This document shows positions 16,959 to 25,680 of a DNA stretch of 64,000 bases, in pieces. Both the position numbers and the translations under genes were made by a program. The notes beneath the pieces were generated by a model. The model did no database searches. It was not told the origin of the DNA and was given only the letters and a program-made list of their open reading frames with translations. The number at the start of each line of letters is the position of its first letter. Within the stretch, counting starts at the first letter, position 1. The DNA comes from Streptococcus parasanguinis (lineage in GTDB: Bacteria > Bacillota > Bacilli > Lactobacillales > Streptococcaceae), in NCBI RefSeq assembly GCF_018499505.1, contig NZ_JAHDAC010000006.1:1-64000 (forward strand). The letters run 5' to 3'.

Positions 16959-17699
16959 ATGGCGACTTATGAAACGTTTGCAGCGGTCTATGATGCGGTC
17001 ATGGATGACAGTCTGTATGATTTGTGGACGGATTTTTCTCTCCGCCATCTCCCAAAGACAAAAGATAAGAAAAAATTACTGGAATTGGCTTGTGGGACAG
17101 GGATCCAGTCTGTTCGCTTTTCCCAAGCTGGGTTTGATGTGACAGGGTTAGACCTGAGTGCTGACATGCTGAAAATTGCTGAAAAAAGAGCTGCTTCAGC
17201 CAAGCAAAAGATTGATTTTATCGAGGGCAATATGCTGGACCTGTCACAAGCAGGCACTTACGATTTCGTGACCTGCTACTCGGATTCTATCTGCTATATG
17301 CAGGACGAGGTAGAAGTAGGGGATGTCTTCAGAGAAGTCTATAATGCTCTTAATGAAGACGGGGTTTTTATCTTTGATGTCCACTCAACCTACCAGACGG
17401 ATGAGGTGTTCCCAGGCTATTCTTATCATGAAAACGCAGAAGACTTTGCCATGCTTTGGGATACCTATGAGGATGCAGCCCCTCACTCGATCGTCCACGA
17501 GCTGACCTTTTTTGTCCAAGAAGAGGATGGCTCCTTTAGTCGGCACGATGAAGTTCATGAGGAACGCACCTATGAAGTTTTAACCTATGACATTTTATTG
17601 GAGCAGGCTGGCTTTAAATCTTTTAAATTGTATGCAGATTTTGAAGATAAGGCGCCAACAAAGACCAGCAAACGTTGGTTTTTTGTAGCACAGAAGTAG
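16959..17699 (+). CDS. Class I SAM-dependent methyltransferase
   Basis: A 246-residue Rossmann-fold methyltransferase. Motif I is LLELACGTGIQSV, motif II VTGLDLSADML, then IEGNMLDLS and DFVTCYSDSICYM. The closing WFFVAQK is typical for this streptococcal gene, always found between rsfS and tmcAL. Substrate unknown. The ATG at 16959 is the expected N terminus (MATYETFAAVYDAVMDD) but has no Shine-Dalgarno sequence; a repeat element occupies the leader. Confidence 0.88.
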   Translation: MATYETFAAVYDAVMDDSLYDLWTDFSLRHLPKTKDKKKLLELACGTGIQSVRFSQAGFDVTGLDLSADMLKIAEKRAASAKQKIDFIEGNMLDLSQAGTYDFVTCYSDSICYMQDEVEVGDVFREVYNALNEDGVFIFDVHSTYQTDEVFPGYSYHENAEDFAMLWDTYEDAAPHSIVHELTFFVQEEDGSFSRHDEVHEERTYEVLTYDILLEQAGFKSFKLYADFEDKAPTKTSKRWFFVAQK

Positions 17700-17705
17700 G
17701 AAAAC

Positions 17706-18800
17706 ATGACAGTTACAGGTATTATTGCAGAATTTAATCCCTTTCACAATGGTCACAAGTACCTGCTCAAACAGGCAGAAGGGCTGAAGATTGTGGCCAT
17801 GTCTGGGAATTTTGTTCAACGTGGCGAACCTGCCATTGTAGACAAGTGGATTCGCGCGCAGATGGCTTTGGAAAATGGAGCGGACCTGGTGGTCGAGCTC
17901 CCCTTTCTCGTGGCTGTTCAGTCGGCTGACCATTTTGCTAAGGGAGCGGTAGAAATCTTGTCCCGTCTAGGAATCGACCAATTGACTTTTGGGACAGAAG
18001 CGGTCTTAGATTACCAAGCGATTGCGACTGTTTATTCGGAGAAAGAGGCGGAAATGGAAGCTTTCTTGCGAAGCCTTCCGGATGATTTATCCTATCCACA
18101 AAAGACCCAAAAAATGTGGGAAACCTTTGCTGGAGTGGAGTTCACAGGAGATACTCCCAATCATATCCTGGGTTTGGCCTATGTCAAGGCTTGTGCTGGG
18201 AAGGGAATTGCGCTCAAGTCCGTCCAGCGCCAGGGAGCAGGCTACCATTCAGAAGAAAAAGAAGTGGCCTATGCTTCTGCCACTAGTCTACGCCTACACA
18301 AGGAAGATCAGGACTTTGTCGCTAAATTCATGCCTAATAGCCAACTCTTTCAGTCGGCTCCACAGGTATCTTGGGAGGATTATGACCAACTGCTCCGTTA
18401 TCAAATCCTAACCCATCCGGATCTGACACAGATTTTTCAAGTCAATGAAGAAATGGCCAATCGGATAAAGGATGCGATTCGAAGTGCTAGTTCTGTGGAA
18501 GACCTGGTGGAGAAAGTCGCAACCAAGCGCTATACCAAAGCACGTGTGCGCCGCATCTTGACCTACATCTTGGTAGGGGCGATGGATCAAGCTCTTCCCG
18601 ACGCCATTCATGTCTTAGGATTTTCCGCAAAGGGACAAGTTCACCTCAAAGGCTTGAAAAAATCAGTAGAAATCGTGACTCGAATCGGTAAGGAACCTTG
18701 GGACAGTTTGACCCAGCGAGCGGATCAGGTGTATCAACTAGGCCATCCCCAATTGCGAGATCAGATTTGGGGTCGGGTACCAGTGAGAGTGGAAGAATAA
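17706..18800 (+). CDS. tmcAL: tRNA(Met) cytidine acetate ligase TmcAL (YlbM)
   Basis: Uses ATP and acetate to form N4-acetylcytidine at the wobble base of elongator tRNA-Met. The 364 residues show the nucleotidyltransferase start [17 protein letters not shown], then [18 protein letters not shown], the ELPF motif and the C-terminal helical domain with [10 protein letters not shown]. The start follows the methyltransferase stop by six bases (AGGAAAAC). Full length. Confidence 0.93.
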   Translation: MTVTGIIAEFNPFHNGHKYLLKQAEGLKIVAMSGNFVQRGEPAIVDKWIRAQMALENGADLVVELPFLVAVQSADHFAKGAVEILSRLGIDQLTFGTEAVLDYQAIATVYSEKEAEMEAFLRSLPDDLSYPQKTQKMWETFAGVEFTGDTPNHILGLAYVKACAGKGIALKSVQRQGAGYHSEEKEVAYASATSLRLHKEDQDFVAKFMPNSQLFQSAPQVSWEDYDQLLRYQILTHPDLTQIFQVNEEMANRIKDAIRSASSVEDLVEKVATKRYTKARVRRILTYILVGAMDQALPDAIHVLGFSAKGQVHLKGLKKSVEIVTRIGKEPWDSLTQRADQVYQLGHPQLRDQIWGRVPVRVEE

Positions 18801-18874
18801 ACAGTCTGACGTAAATTTTCTCTGCCCACATTCACATAAGGCAAGAAGTTTATGATGTACGGAAACAGTGTTTA

Positions 18875-18915
18875 TCCATTGTCTAAAAAATCTTTTTAGA
18901 CAATGGATTTTTTTG
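18875..18915 (+). terminator. Intrinsic terminator after tmcAL
   Basis: TCCATTGTCTAAAAA (18875-18889) pairs with TTTTTAGACAATGGA (18893-18907) and is followed by a T run. Confidence 0.85.
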
Positions 18916-18966
18916 TTTTTACCACATTTAGAAACTTTTTACGAATAATTAGGTAGAGAAGGAAAA

Positions 18967-19009
18967 ACTTGTACAAGTTCCTGACAAGTTTTTCTTTTTC
19001 ATGTATAAT
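18967..19009 (+). promoter_or_regulatory. Promoter and operator of the YefM-YoeB pair
   Basis: A perfect 14-base palindrome AACTTGTACAAGTT (18967-18980) sits directly before CTGACA (18981-18986), a 17-base spacer and TATAAT (19004-19009). Known YefM operators carry a TGTACA core, which this palindrome has, so autoregulation by the antitoxin-toxin complex is expected. Confidence 0.75.
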
Positions 19010-19039
19010 AATAGAAAAGAGGTAGAATGAGGTATGGTC

Positions 19040-19294
19040 ATGGAAGCAGTCGTTTATTCAACATTCCGCAATCATTTGAAGGATTATATGAAGAAGGTGA
19101 ATGATGAGTTTGAGCCTTTGACGGTCGTAAATAAGAATCCAGACGAAGATATTGTGGTCATCTCTAAGAGCGAGTGGGACAGCCTACAAGAAACCCTGAG
19201 ACTAGCTCAGAACAAGGAATTGTCAGATAAGGTCTTGCGGGGCATGGCAGAAGTCCGAGCTGGTCAGGTTCAACTCCATGAGATTGAGGGGTAA
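19040..19294 (+). CDS. yefM: Antitoxin YefM (Phd/YefM family)
   Basis: An 84-residue antitoxin: N-terminal DNA-binding half (AVVYSTFRNHLKDYMKKVND, then VNKNPDEDIVVISKSEWDSLQETL) and an acidic C-terminal tail that neutralises the toxin. I use the ATG at 19040, with GAGG seven bases ahead, and homologues start MEAV; an ATG two codons earlier is too close to this site. The toxin gene follows after three bases. Autorepression is supported by the palindrome before its promoter. Confidence 0.92.
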   Translation: MEAVVYSTFRNHLKDYMKKVNDEFEPLTVVNKNPDEDIVVISKSEWDSLQETLRLAQNKELSDKVLRGMAEVRAGQVQLHEIEG

Positions 19295-19297
19295 CAG

Positions 19298-19552
19298 ATG
19301 TTACTCAAGTTTACAGAAGATGCCTGGAAGGATTATTGTTACTGGCAAAGTCAGGACAAAAAAACATTGAAGCGAATCAATACCCTGATTAAGGAGATCC
19401 AAAGGGATCCATTTACTGGGATTGGTAAGCCTGAGCCTTTGAAATATGACTTTCAAGGAGTATGGTCAAGACGGATTGATGCAGAGAATCGCCTGATTTA
19501 TATACTAGATGAGTCAGGTGTCGCTTTCCTCTCTTTTAAAGATCATTATTAA
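19298..19552 (+). CDS. yoeB: Toxin YoeB (Txe/RelE fold mRNA interferase)
   Basis: An 84-residue ribosome-dependent endoribonuclease. The family pattern is clear: WKDYCYWQSQDKKTLKRINTLIKEI, then GIGKPEPLKY, WSRRIDAENRLIY and a final SFKDHY with the conserved C-terminal His and Tyr needed for catalysis. All key residues (Glu in the ENRL segment, Arg, His, Tyr) are intact, so it should be active and held by YefM. Confidence 0.94.
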   Translation: MLLKFTEDAWKDYCYWQSQDKKTLKRINTLIKEIQRDPFTGIGKPEPLKYDFQGVWSRRIDAENRLIYILDESGVAFLSFKDHY

Positions 19553-19726
19553 GTCTTTAAAAGAGGATCTTTTTGATAGTTAGGATAGCTATTTAAAATT
19601 TCCAACTCGAAGAAAATTCCTATAAAATCCCCTTTCTAAAAATAGAAAAATCTAGTCTAACTTCGATGATTTGTGATATAATGTTAAAGATTGAAAATAA
19701 TTTGAAAAAATTTAAGGAGAATCCTC

Positions 19727-20443
19727 ATGGGACGTAAATGGGCCAATATTGTTGCCAAGAAAACTGCCAAAGATGGTGCCAACTCAAAAGTTTATGCTAA
19801 ATTTGGTGTGGAGATCTATGTAGCTGCTAAAAAGGGTGAACCAGATCCAGAACTAAATACTGCTTTGAGATTCGTTATTGACCGTGCGAAACAAGCGCAA
19901 GTGCCAAAACACGTTATTGATAAAGCGATCGATAAGGCAAAAGGAAACACTGACGAAACCTTTACAGAAGGACGTTACGAAGGGTTCGGACCAAATGGTT
20001 CGATGTTGATCGTTGATACCTTGACTTCAAACGTTAACCGTACAGCTGCCAATGTCCGTGCTGCTTTTGGTAAAAATGGTGGGAACATGGGAGCTTCAGG
20101 TTCTGTATCTTACCTCTTTGACAACAAAGGTGTTATCGTCTTTGCTGGTGATGATGCCGATGCTATCTTTGAGCTTTTGCTTGAAGCAGATGTGGATGTA
20201 GATGATGTCGAAGCAGAAGAAGGAACGATCACAGTCTACACTGCTCCAACTGATCTTCACAAAGCAATCGTTGCTTTGCGTGAATCAGGTGTTGAAGAAT
20301 TCCAAGTAACAGAATTGGAAATGATTCCTCAATCAGAAGTTGAGTTGTCAGGTGAAGATTTGGAAACATTTGAAAAACTTTACAGCGTTCTTGAAGACGA
20401 CGAGGACGTACAAAAAATCTACACAAACGTAGATGGATTCTAA
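19727..20443 (+). CDS. YebC/PmpR family protein
   Basis: A 238-residue protein of the YebC/PmpR (TACO1) family. It starts [21 protein letters not shown], contains [23 protein letters not shown] and [11 protein letters not shown], and has the acidic C-terminal domain. Members have been described as transcription regulators and as translation factors acting at difficult peptide bonds. Strong AAGGAG site; own promoter region with TATAAT at about 19677; closed by a terminator. Confidence 0.92.
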   Translation: MGRKWANIVAKKTAKDGANSKVYAKFGVEIYVAAKKGEPDPELNTALRFVIDRAKQAQVPKHVIDKAIDKAKGNTDETFTEGRYEGFGPNGSMLIVDTLTSNVNRTAANVRAAFGKNGGNMGASGSVSYLFDNKGVIVFAGDDADAIFELLLEADVDVDDVEAEEGTITVYTAPTDLHKAIVALRESGVEEFQVTELEMIPQSEVELSGEDLETFEKLYSVLEDDEDVQKIYTNVDGF

Positions 20444-20480
20444 TCACTCGTAAGGACTGTAGTGAATCCCATAAATTAAG

Positions 20481-20516
20481 AAAAAGGATAGCTTCTCAGA
20501 TCAAGCTATCCTTTTT
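20481..20516. terminator. Bidirectional terminator of yebC and the SOS-like cassette
   Basis: AAAAAGGATAGCTT (20481-20494) pairs with AAGCTATCCTTTTT (20503-20516), with A and T tracts on both sides so it can stop both strands. The right arm lies inside the last codons of the DUF5960 gene. Confidence 0.85.
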
Positions 20517-20822
20517 CTCTGTCTGATGAGGATCTATCTTTTGTAAGTGATGTCCTGTATAAGCGTAAATACGGGTCAGGGGTGATTGGGAGAGTGTGGA
20601 AACCTTAAAATAGAAATAATGGTCTCGATGATCCCGACTTTTGGTGTGGTGAAGACGAAAGTAGTTTCGCTGGCCTGCTGCCATAGAGTGGAGAATATCA
20701 TCTTCTAAAAAGACGAGCGGTGTAGAAGTAGCGGCCCACTTGTAAAAGTCCGTCTCAAATTGGTGGTAATTCTCCGAAAAATAATCAAATTGTAATTCGT
20801 GTTTAGTCTGAATAGGTTTCAT
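20496..20822 (-). CDS. DUF5960-like protein of the SOS-type cassette
   Basis: A 108-residue basic protein (QFDYFSENYHQFETDFYKWAATSTPLVFLEDDILHSM...). I recognise it as the small gene that accompanies streptococcal Y-family polymerase cassettes; the DUF5960 assignment is from memory. The start at 20822 (MKPIQTKH) has GAGGAAACACCC in front and overlaps the end of the YolD-like gene by 20 bases. No known domain activity. Position suggests a role with the polymerase. Confidence 0.7.
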   Translation of the reverse strand: MKPIQTKHELQFDYFSENYHQFETDFYKWAATSTPLVFLEDDILHSMAAGQRNYFRLHHTKSRDHRDHYFYFKVSTLSQSPLTRIYAYTGHHLQKIDPHQTEKKDSLI

Positions 20823-21174
20823 AGGGTGTTTCCTCAGATTCAATAAAAATGATAGAGTCTACGAGGAGACGGTGGTAGTGGCCATCGCTTTTGAGAAGAA
20901 CCTCAGAAGCAGATAAGGTGTGAATCGAATCTGTGTAGGTAGCAAATTGATTCCCCTCTAAAGTTGTGATCGAGATCGTCGTTTGTTGTTGAAAGGCCTG
21001 CTCCAGGAGCTGGATCTGTTCAGCAAGTGGAAGAACCGTGAGCTGACTGCGGTCAATTTCTTTTGTATGCAGGGCAGTTGTGTGCTCGGATAAAAAGAAG
21101 CCGGCCCATTTAGCCATGCCACGATCTTGAAATTCTCGGGCAGATTGATAAGGGAGATAAGAACGGTCGATCAT
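20803..21174 (-). CDS. YolD-like protein
   Basis: A 123-residue protein with the YolD-like signature DRGMAKWAGFFLSEHT near residues 17-32 and a C-terminal beta-rich region (LLVDSIIFIESEE). YolD-like proteins are encoded beside UmuC/UvrX-type polymerases in Firmicutes and are proposed to be functional counterparts of UmuD as accessory subunits. Its start overlaps the polymerase stop by four bases, so the two are coupled. Confidence 0.82.
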   Translation of the reverse strand: MIDRSYLPYQSAREFQDRGMAKWAGFFLSEHTTALHTKEIDRSQLTVLPLAEQIQLLEQAFQQQTTISITTLEGNQFATYTDSIHTLSASEVLLKSDGHYHRLLVDSIIFIESEETPYETYSD

Positions 21175-22583
21175 GTTAATCCATCTAAGCCTCCTGCGGA
21201 ATGTCCGCCTGTTAATTTACTGCGTGCAATGGCGCGTGAGTTTTCTAGTAATGAGGAGCCTTTCTGAAGAGAGGTAAAGCCAAATTGATCCCGAATGCGG
21301 TCAATGGTTTGCTGGAGTTTTTCCTCTTTTTCCAGGGCTACTAGATCATCGAAGAGAGAAAAGAGTTGAAGAGACTCCTCGACAAGTTCTCCATAAAAAA
21401 CACCAATCTGCCGAATAGCACCTCCTTCGTACTTGGAGCGAAAGAGCCGCAGAACCGTATCGGATAAAACCTTGGTGGATTGGGTAGGCTCAATCTTTTG
21501 CTGGCAGTGAATGGACGGAAGCCCCTCTATTTTGGAGTAGGAGGCATGAATGGAGACCAGTTGGGTCTTCTTTTTTTTCCGTCGCAAGCGAATAGCCACC
21601 TGTTCAGCCATCTCCCGAAACACCAGTTCAATATCAGCTTGTAGATGGTAGTCATAGGGCAAGATTTGAGAGTTACCAATACCTCGTGACTTCGGACGAT
21701 AAGGCTTGTGGACATTGCTTTCATCAATGCCATGAGCATGGAACCACAGTTGAAGGCCCATGACTCCGAATTCTTTCTTTAAGAGATCTGGGTGAGCCTG
21801 GGCCAGTTCAGCAATCGATGTGATCCCGATCTTTTGCAATCGCTTTTCAGTACGACGTCCAATGCCCCAAAAATCAGTGAGCTGGGGTAGTTTCCAGACC
21901 TTACTTTCTACATCTTCATAAGACCAATTGGAGCGCATATTTCGGCAATGCTTGGCTTCATTGTCCAAGGCTAGCTTGGCAAGAAGGGGATTGGCATTGC
22001 TGAGGCCGATGGTGGAGTAGATCCCAGTTTCCTGCCAGATCCTTTTTTGGATTCTAGCAGAAAGGAGATCCAGTTTCTCCTTTCGAGAGAGGGAGGGGTC
22101 TGGAATAAAATAATTTAAGGAAGAAGTCAGATCGATAAAGCCTTCGTCAATCGAGTAAGGGAAAATATCATCTGGTGCCGCAAATTCCTGAAATACCTTC
22201 TGAATCTCCATATTTACCTGAATATAGGCATTCATACGTGGAGGCACAATTAGGGTCCTCTTGGCCCAGGATTCAATGGATGCAATAAAGGCTGGATCTG
22301 TTGGCAATCCTTGTTTTTTGGCGGCGTAGCTATTAAATTTTCTGGTTTTGAGGTCAAAAGGTAGGTCGTAGCTACGGCTGACATTTTTCTTGCCAAAGAC
22401 TTGTTTGAAAACGGGAGAGCTCGCCAAAATTAGGCCGGCTGAATTGTCGCTCCGACTCATGACGCAAAGGGAAGTCGTCAAGGGGTTGAGCCCCAGACGG
22501 ACACATTCACAACTGGCATAAAAACTTTTCATATCCACAAAAGCAATATCAGAATGAGGCTCACGTGAATAATCAAATAGCAT
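21171..22583 (-). CDS. Y-family DNA polymerase (UmuC/UvrX type)
   Basis: Translesion DNA polymerase of 470 residues. The catalytic palm is seen as IAFVDMKSFYASCE (first Asp), SIDEGFIDLT (Asp-Glu pair), and the HhH/little-finger part FWGIGRRTEKRLQKIGI with GIGNSQILPYDY. It belongs to the UvrX/ImpB group often carried on mobile elements rather than to DinB. It lies two bases after the repressor gene, in an operon that should be induced when the repressor cleaves itself. Confidence 0.93.
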   Translation of the reverse strand: MLFDYSREPHSDIAFVDMKSFYASCECVRLGLNPLTTSLCVMSRSDNSAGLILASSPVFKQVFGKKNVSRSYDLPFDLKTRKFNSYAAKKQGLPTDPAFIASIESWAKRTLIVPPRMNAYIQVNMEIQKVFQEFAAPDDIFPYSIDEGFIDLTSSLNYFIPDPSLSRKEKLDLLSARIQKRIWQETGIYSTIGLSNANPLLAKLALDNEAKHCRNMRSNWSYEDVESKVWKLPQLTDFWGIGRRTEKRLQKIGITSIAELAQAHPDLLKKEFGVMGLQLWFHAHGIDESNVHKPYRPKSRGIGNSQILPYDYHLQADIELVFREMAEQVAIRLRRKKKKTQLVSIHASYSKIEGLPSIHCQQKIEPTQSTKVLSDTVLRLFRSKYEGGAIRQIGVFYGELVEESLQLFSLFDDLVALEKEEKLQQTIDRIRDQFGFTSLQKGSSLLENSRAIARSKLTGGHSAGGLDGLT

Positions 22584-22585
22584 AT

Positions 22586-23263
22586 TTAAACCTCGAGTGG
22601 AAGAAAATGCCCGACCACAATGCCGACGATTTTGGGCTCGTCTTCATAGGGAGCAAATAAATCATCGTAGTCAGGGTTGATGGATTCTAAGCGCAAACCT
22701 TCCGCTTCTCGATAGACTTTCTTGATGTAGGTTTTTCCATTCCAGATGAGGGCGTAGACAGCCCCATCATAGTCAAAGCCAGTCTGCTTCATGAGGGCAA
22801 CAGAGCCGTTGGGATAGAGAGGTTCCATCGAATCACCTGATACCCAAGAGGCGAAGTCATGCTGGATTTCCTTGTCAAAATAGACGGTTTCATAGTCTGT
22901 TTCGTTATCATAAAAGGTATGTCCCAAACCGGCTGCTAGCTCAATCGAAAGAACCTTATAAGCAGTCAAGGAAACAACTTTTTGCTGCTGTTCCAATAAC
23001 TGGCTGGCCAACTGGTCGACTTTCTTTTGATGAGGTGGGGTTAATAAAGGGTAGGTGTAGAGTGCGGAGTCTTTGTTAATAAAGTAGTCCTCTTTAACGG
23101 AGAGGCGCTTGGCCAACCTCCTGAGATTTTTTTCGTGTGGCTCCGCTAAGCCATTCTCCCAACTGGAGTAAGTCTTGCGAGAAATCTTGAGATCCTCATA
23201 GACATCAGCTTGGGTCAAGCCTTTTTCTAGGCGTCTTTCTTTTAGTTTTTTTGCATCAAACAT
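22586..23263 (-). CDS. HdiR-like self-cleaving repressor (HTH-XRE plus S24 peptidase)
   Basis: A 225-residue repressor with an XRE helix-turn-helix (about 5-60, LKERRLEKGLTQADVYEDLKISRKTYSSWENG) and a LexA/HdiR-type S24 peptidase domain (about 105-225). A cleavage Ala-Gly is present in ELAAGLG, the Ser in SGDSMEPLYPNG and the Lys in KTYIKKVY. It likely represses the polymerase cassette and is inactivated by RecA filaments, as HdiR of Lactococcus. I use the ATG at 23263 after AGGAGAACTGAT rather than an earlier in-frame start. Confidence 0.9.
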   Translation of the reverse strand: MFDAKKLKERRLEKGLTQADVYEDLKISRKTYSSWENGLAEPHEKNLRRLAKRLSVKEDYFINKDSALYTYPLLTPPHQKKVDQLASQLLEQQQKVVSLTAYKVLSIELAAGLGHTFYDNETDYETVYFDKEIQHDFASWVSGDSMEPLYPNGSVALMKQTGFDYDGAVYALIWNGKTYIKKVYREAEGLRLESINPDYDDLFAPYEDEPKIVGIVVGHFLPLEV

Positions 23264-23276
23264 ATCAGTTCTCCTA

Positions 23277-23331
23277 TGTAACGTTTTAAAAGTTACGTAT
23301 AGTTTATCAAAAATGAATCCTTTTTGCAAGA
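23277..23331 (-). promoter_or_regulatory. Promoter and operator of the HdiR-like cassette
   Basis: On the minus strand TTGCAA, a 17-base spacer and TAAACT form a promoter. Immediately downstream lies the inverted repeat GTAACTTTTAAAACGTTAC (about 23278-23296), well placed for autorepression. The operator role is inferred from position and symmetry. Confidence 0.6.
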
Positions 23332-23362
23332 GAAAAATTCAGTTGAAAACGAATGAAAAGAC

Positions 23363-23390
23363 TTGATTTTGATTGAAAAAAGAGTATAAT
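23363..23390 (+). promoter_or_regulatory. Promoter of asnA
   Basis: TTGATT, 16-base spacer, TATAAT (23385-23390), about 32 bases before the asnA start. Confidence 0.65.
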
Positions 23391-23422
23391 CATTTCTAAA
23401 ATGTCTATAAATGAGGAACTAT

Positions 23423-24415
23423 ATGAAAAAAAGTTTTATACACCAACAAAAAGAAATTTCGTTTGTTAAAACGACGTTCACACAATATTTAAAAGATAAA
23501 TTGGACATCATTGAAGTCCAAGGGCCAATTTTGAGCAAGGTCGGAGACGGGATGCAGGATAACCTTTCTGGGATTGAACATCCGGTATCTGTAAAGGTCC
23601 TTCAAATTCCTGATGAGACTTATGAAGTCGTGCATTCACTCGCAAAATGGAAACGCCATACCTTGGCACGTTTTGGTTTTGGAGAAGGAGAAGGTCTCTT
23701 TGTCCATATGAAGGCTCTTCGTCCAGATGAAGATTCGCTAGACGCTATCCACTCTGTTTATGTAGACCAATGGGACTGGGAAAAGGTCATCCCAAATGGT
23801 CAACGCAACATCGCCTACCTCAAAGAAACGGTTGAAAAAATCTACAAGGCGATTCGTTTAACAGAACTAGCAGTAGAAGCGCGCTATGATATTGAATCAG
23901 TTCTTCCAAAACAAATTACCTTCGTTCACACAGAAGAATTGGTGGAACGCTATCCAGATTTAACTCCAAAAGAGCGTGAAAATGCCATTGCCAAAGAATT
24001 CGGAGCCGTTTTCTTGATCGGGATTGGTGGAGAACTTGCAGATGGCAAACCACACGATGGACGTGCCCCTGACTATGATGACTGGACAACTGAGTCTGAA
24101 AATGGCTACAAGGGCTTGAATGGCGATATCCTCGTCTGGAATGACGTTCTAGGTTCAGCCTTTGAACTGTCTTCAATGGGAATCCGTGTCGATGAAGAAA
24201 CGCTTCGTCGTCAAGTTGCGATTACAGGGGACCAAGATCGTCTCCAATTAGAGTGGCACAAGGCCTTGTTAAACGGTCTTTTCCCACTTACAATTGGTGG
24301 AGGGATCGGACAATCTCGTTTGGCTATGTTCTTACTTCGTAAGAAACATATCGGTGAAGTCCAAACCAGTGTCTGGCCTCAATCTGTCCGCGATGAATAT
24401 GAAAATATCCTATAA
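23423..24415 (+). CDS. asnA: Aspartate-ammonia ligase AsnA
   Basis: Makes asparagine from aspartate, ammonia and ATP; class II synthetase-like fold. The 330 residues start [16 protein letters not shown] and include [52 protein letters not shown] and the terminal [16 protein letters not shown] chose the ATG at 23423, which has GAGGAACTAT in front, over one four codons upstream. Single-gene unit ending at a hairpin terminator. Confidence 0.97.
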   Translation: MKKSFIHQQKEISFVKTTFTQYLKDKLDIIEVQGPILSKVGDGMQDNLSGIEHPVSVKVLQIPDETYEVVHSLAKWKRHTLARFGFGEGEGLFVHMKALRPDEDSLDAIHSVYVDQWDWEKVIPNGQRNIAYLKETVEKIYKAIRLTELAVEARYDIESVLPKQITFVHTEELVERYPDLTPKERENAIAKEFGAVFLIGIGGELADGKPHDGRAPDYDDWTTESENGYKGLNGDILVWNDVLGSAFELSSMGIRVDEETLRRQVAITGDQDRLQLEWHKALLNGLFPLTIGGGIGQSRLAMFLLRKKHIGEVQTSVWPQSVRDEYENIL

Positions 24416-24426
24416 GGAAGAAAGAG

Positions 24427-24560
24427 AGTGGGACAGAAATCGGTAATTCGTTAGAATTCGATTTCGTCGTCCCACCTCCGCACAGTTGAGTAGGGCTGTA
24501 AAAGCTGATGAAATCAGCGTAGTAGAGCCCACTCAACCACTGCGTCTTACTCGACAATCC
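24427..24560. repeat. Streptococcal intergenic repeat (GTGGGAC type)
   Basis: GTGGGAC pairs with GTCCCAC around an AT-rich inner hairpin (AATTCG/CGAATT), and TTGAGTAGGGCT pairs with AGCCCACTCAA around GCTGATGAAATCAGC. I recognise it as a repeat common between genes in mitis-group streptococci (from memory). Non-coding. Confidence 0.65.
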
Positions 24561-24570
24561 AAAAATAATT

Positions 24571-24604
24571 GAGAGGCTGGGACAAAAGTCCTAGCCTCTT
24601 TTAA
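24571..24604 (+). terminator. Terminator after asnA
   Basis: GAGAGGCTGGGAC (24571-24583) pairs with GTCCTAGCCTCTT (24588-24600), followed by T. Confidence 0.75.
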
Positions 24605-24646
24605 TTGTTGCTTGACCATATCAAATCGCAATTTTCTGATTTTTTT

Positions 24647-24655
24647 TGGTATAAT
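24647..24655 (+). promoter_or_regulatory. Extended -10 of rsmD, 7 bases before its ATG
   Basis: TGG then TATAAT (24650-24655), seven bases, then ATG at 24663. The -35 region is unlike the consensus. Predicted RNA start is at the start codon, and no Shine-Dalgarno sequence is present. Confidence 0.6.
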
Positions 24656-24662
24656 GGTCCCT

Positions 24663-25202
24663 ATGAAAATAGTATCTGGAACCTATGGGGGACGTCCCCT
24701 CAAAACACTTGAAGGAAAAACAACCAGGCCGACTTCTGATAAGGTCAGAGGGGCTATGTTCAATATGATTGGTCCTTACTTTGACGGTGGAAGAGTGCTG
24801 GATCTCTATGCAGGAAGCGGTGGGCTCTCTATCGAAGCAGTTTCTCGAGGCATGTCAGAGGCCGTTCTAGTAGAAAGAGATCGTAGAGCGCAGGAGATTG
24901 TAGCAGCCAATATTGCCATGACCAAGGAAAAGGAACGGTTTCAACTGCTAAAAATGGAGGCCAAGCAAGCCTTGGGGCTTCTAACGGGCACCTTTGATTT
25001 GGTGTTCTTAGACCCTCCGTATGCCAAGGAAGAGATTGTTCGCGATATCGAAACCTTGTGCGAGCGACAACTCTTGTCAGAGGAGATCATGATTGTGTGC
25101 GAAACCGATAAACATGTAGAACTTCCTGAGGAAATCGGACAAGTGGGAATCTGGAAAGAAAAAATCTATGGAATTAGTAAGGTAACAGTATATGTCAGAT
25201 AG
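24663..25202 (+). CDS. rsmD: 16S rRNA (guanine(966)-N2)-methyltransferase RsmD
   Basis: The 179-residue methyltransferase begins [18 protein letters not shown], the usual RsmD start, with [15 protein letters not shown], the SAM motif [14 protein letters not shown] and the catalytic DPPY motif. A longer reading from 24612 would begin upstream of the -10 box and is rejected. Its last codons overlap coaD by 11 bases, and coaD overlaps sepM, so rsmD-coaD-sepM are one transcript. Confidence 0.94.
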   Translation: MKIVSGTYGGRPLKTLEGKTTRPTSDKVRGAMFNMIGPYFDGGRVLDLYAGSGGLSIEAVSRGMSEAVLVERDRRAQEIVAANIAMTKEKERFQLLKMEAKQALGLLTGTFDLVFLDPPYAKEEIVRDIETLCERQLLSEEIMIVCETDKHVELPEEIGQVGIWKEKIYGISKVTVYVR

Positions 25203-25680
25203 AAATGGATTGTTTACAGGATCGTTTGATCCGATTACCATTGGGCATGTGCAATTGATCGAGCGAGCTAGTCGCTTGTTTGACCGTGTCTATGTAGGAA
25301 TTTTTTATAATCCGGAAAAAGTCGGACTCTTTTCCATTGAGCAACGCGTGCGCATGGTGAAAGGGGCCTTGGCTCATTTGGAAAATGTTGAAATTGTGAC
25401 GTCGACTCAAGAGTTGGCTGTGACAGTGGCGCGCAATCTTGGGGTCATCACCTTGATCCGGGGCTTGCGCAATGCACAGGATCTGGTATACGAAGCCAAT
25501 ATGGATTATTTTAATCACCAGTTGGCGCCTGAATTGGAGACTATTTATCTCTATGCCCAGCCTCCTTACCAGGCCATTAGTTCAACGCGTATTCGAGAGT
25601 TGCTGGCTTTTCAACAGGATATCTCACCTTATGTACCAAAGAGTGTAATGGAGGAAATCAAAGATGACACAAGCGAATAA
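25192..25680 (+). CDS. coaD: Phosphopantetheine adenylyltransferase
   Basis: Fourth step of coenzyme A synthesis. The 162 residues contain the nucleotidyltransferase loop [38 protein letters not shown] and [16 protein letters not shown]. Overlaps both neighbours, in the conserved order rsmD-coaD-sepM. Confidence 0.96.
   Translation: MSDRNGLFTGSFDPITIGHVQLIERASRLFDRVYVGIFYNPEKVGLFSIEQRVRMVKGALAHLENVEIVTSTQELAVTVARNLGVITLIRGLRNAQDLVYEANMDYFNHQLAPELETIYLYAQPPYQAISSTRIRELLAFQQDISPYVPKSVMEEIKDDTSE

Noticed and set aside
24612..24662. Upstream start for rsmD adding 17 residues
   Set aside because: The -10 box TATAAT lies within this stretch, homologues start [10 protein letters not shown], and no ribosome-binding site precedes the earlier codon.
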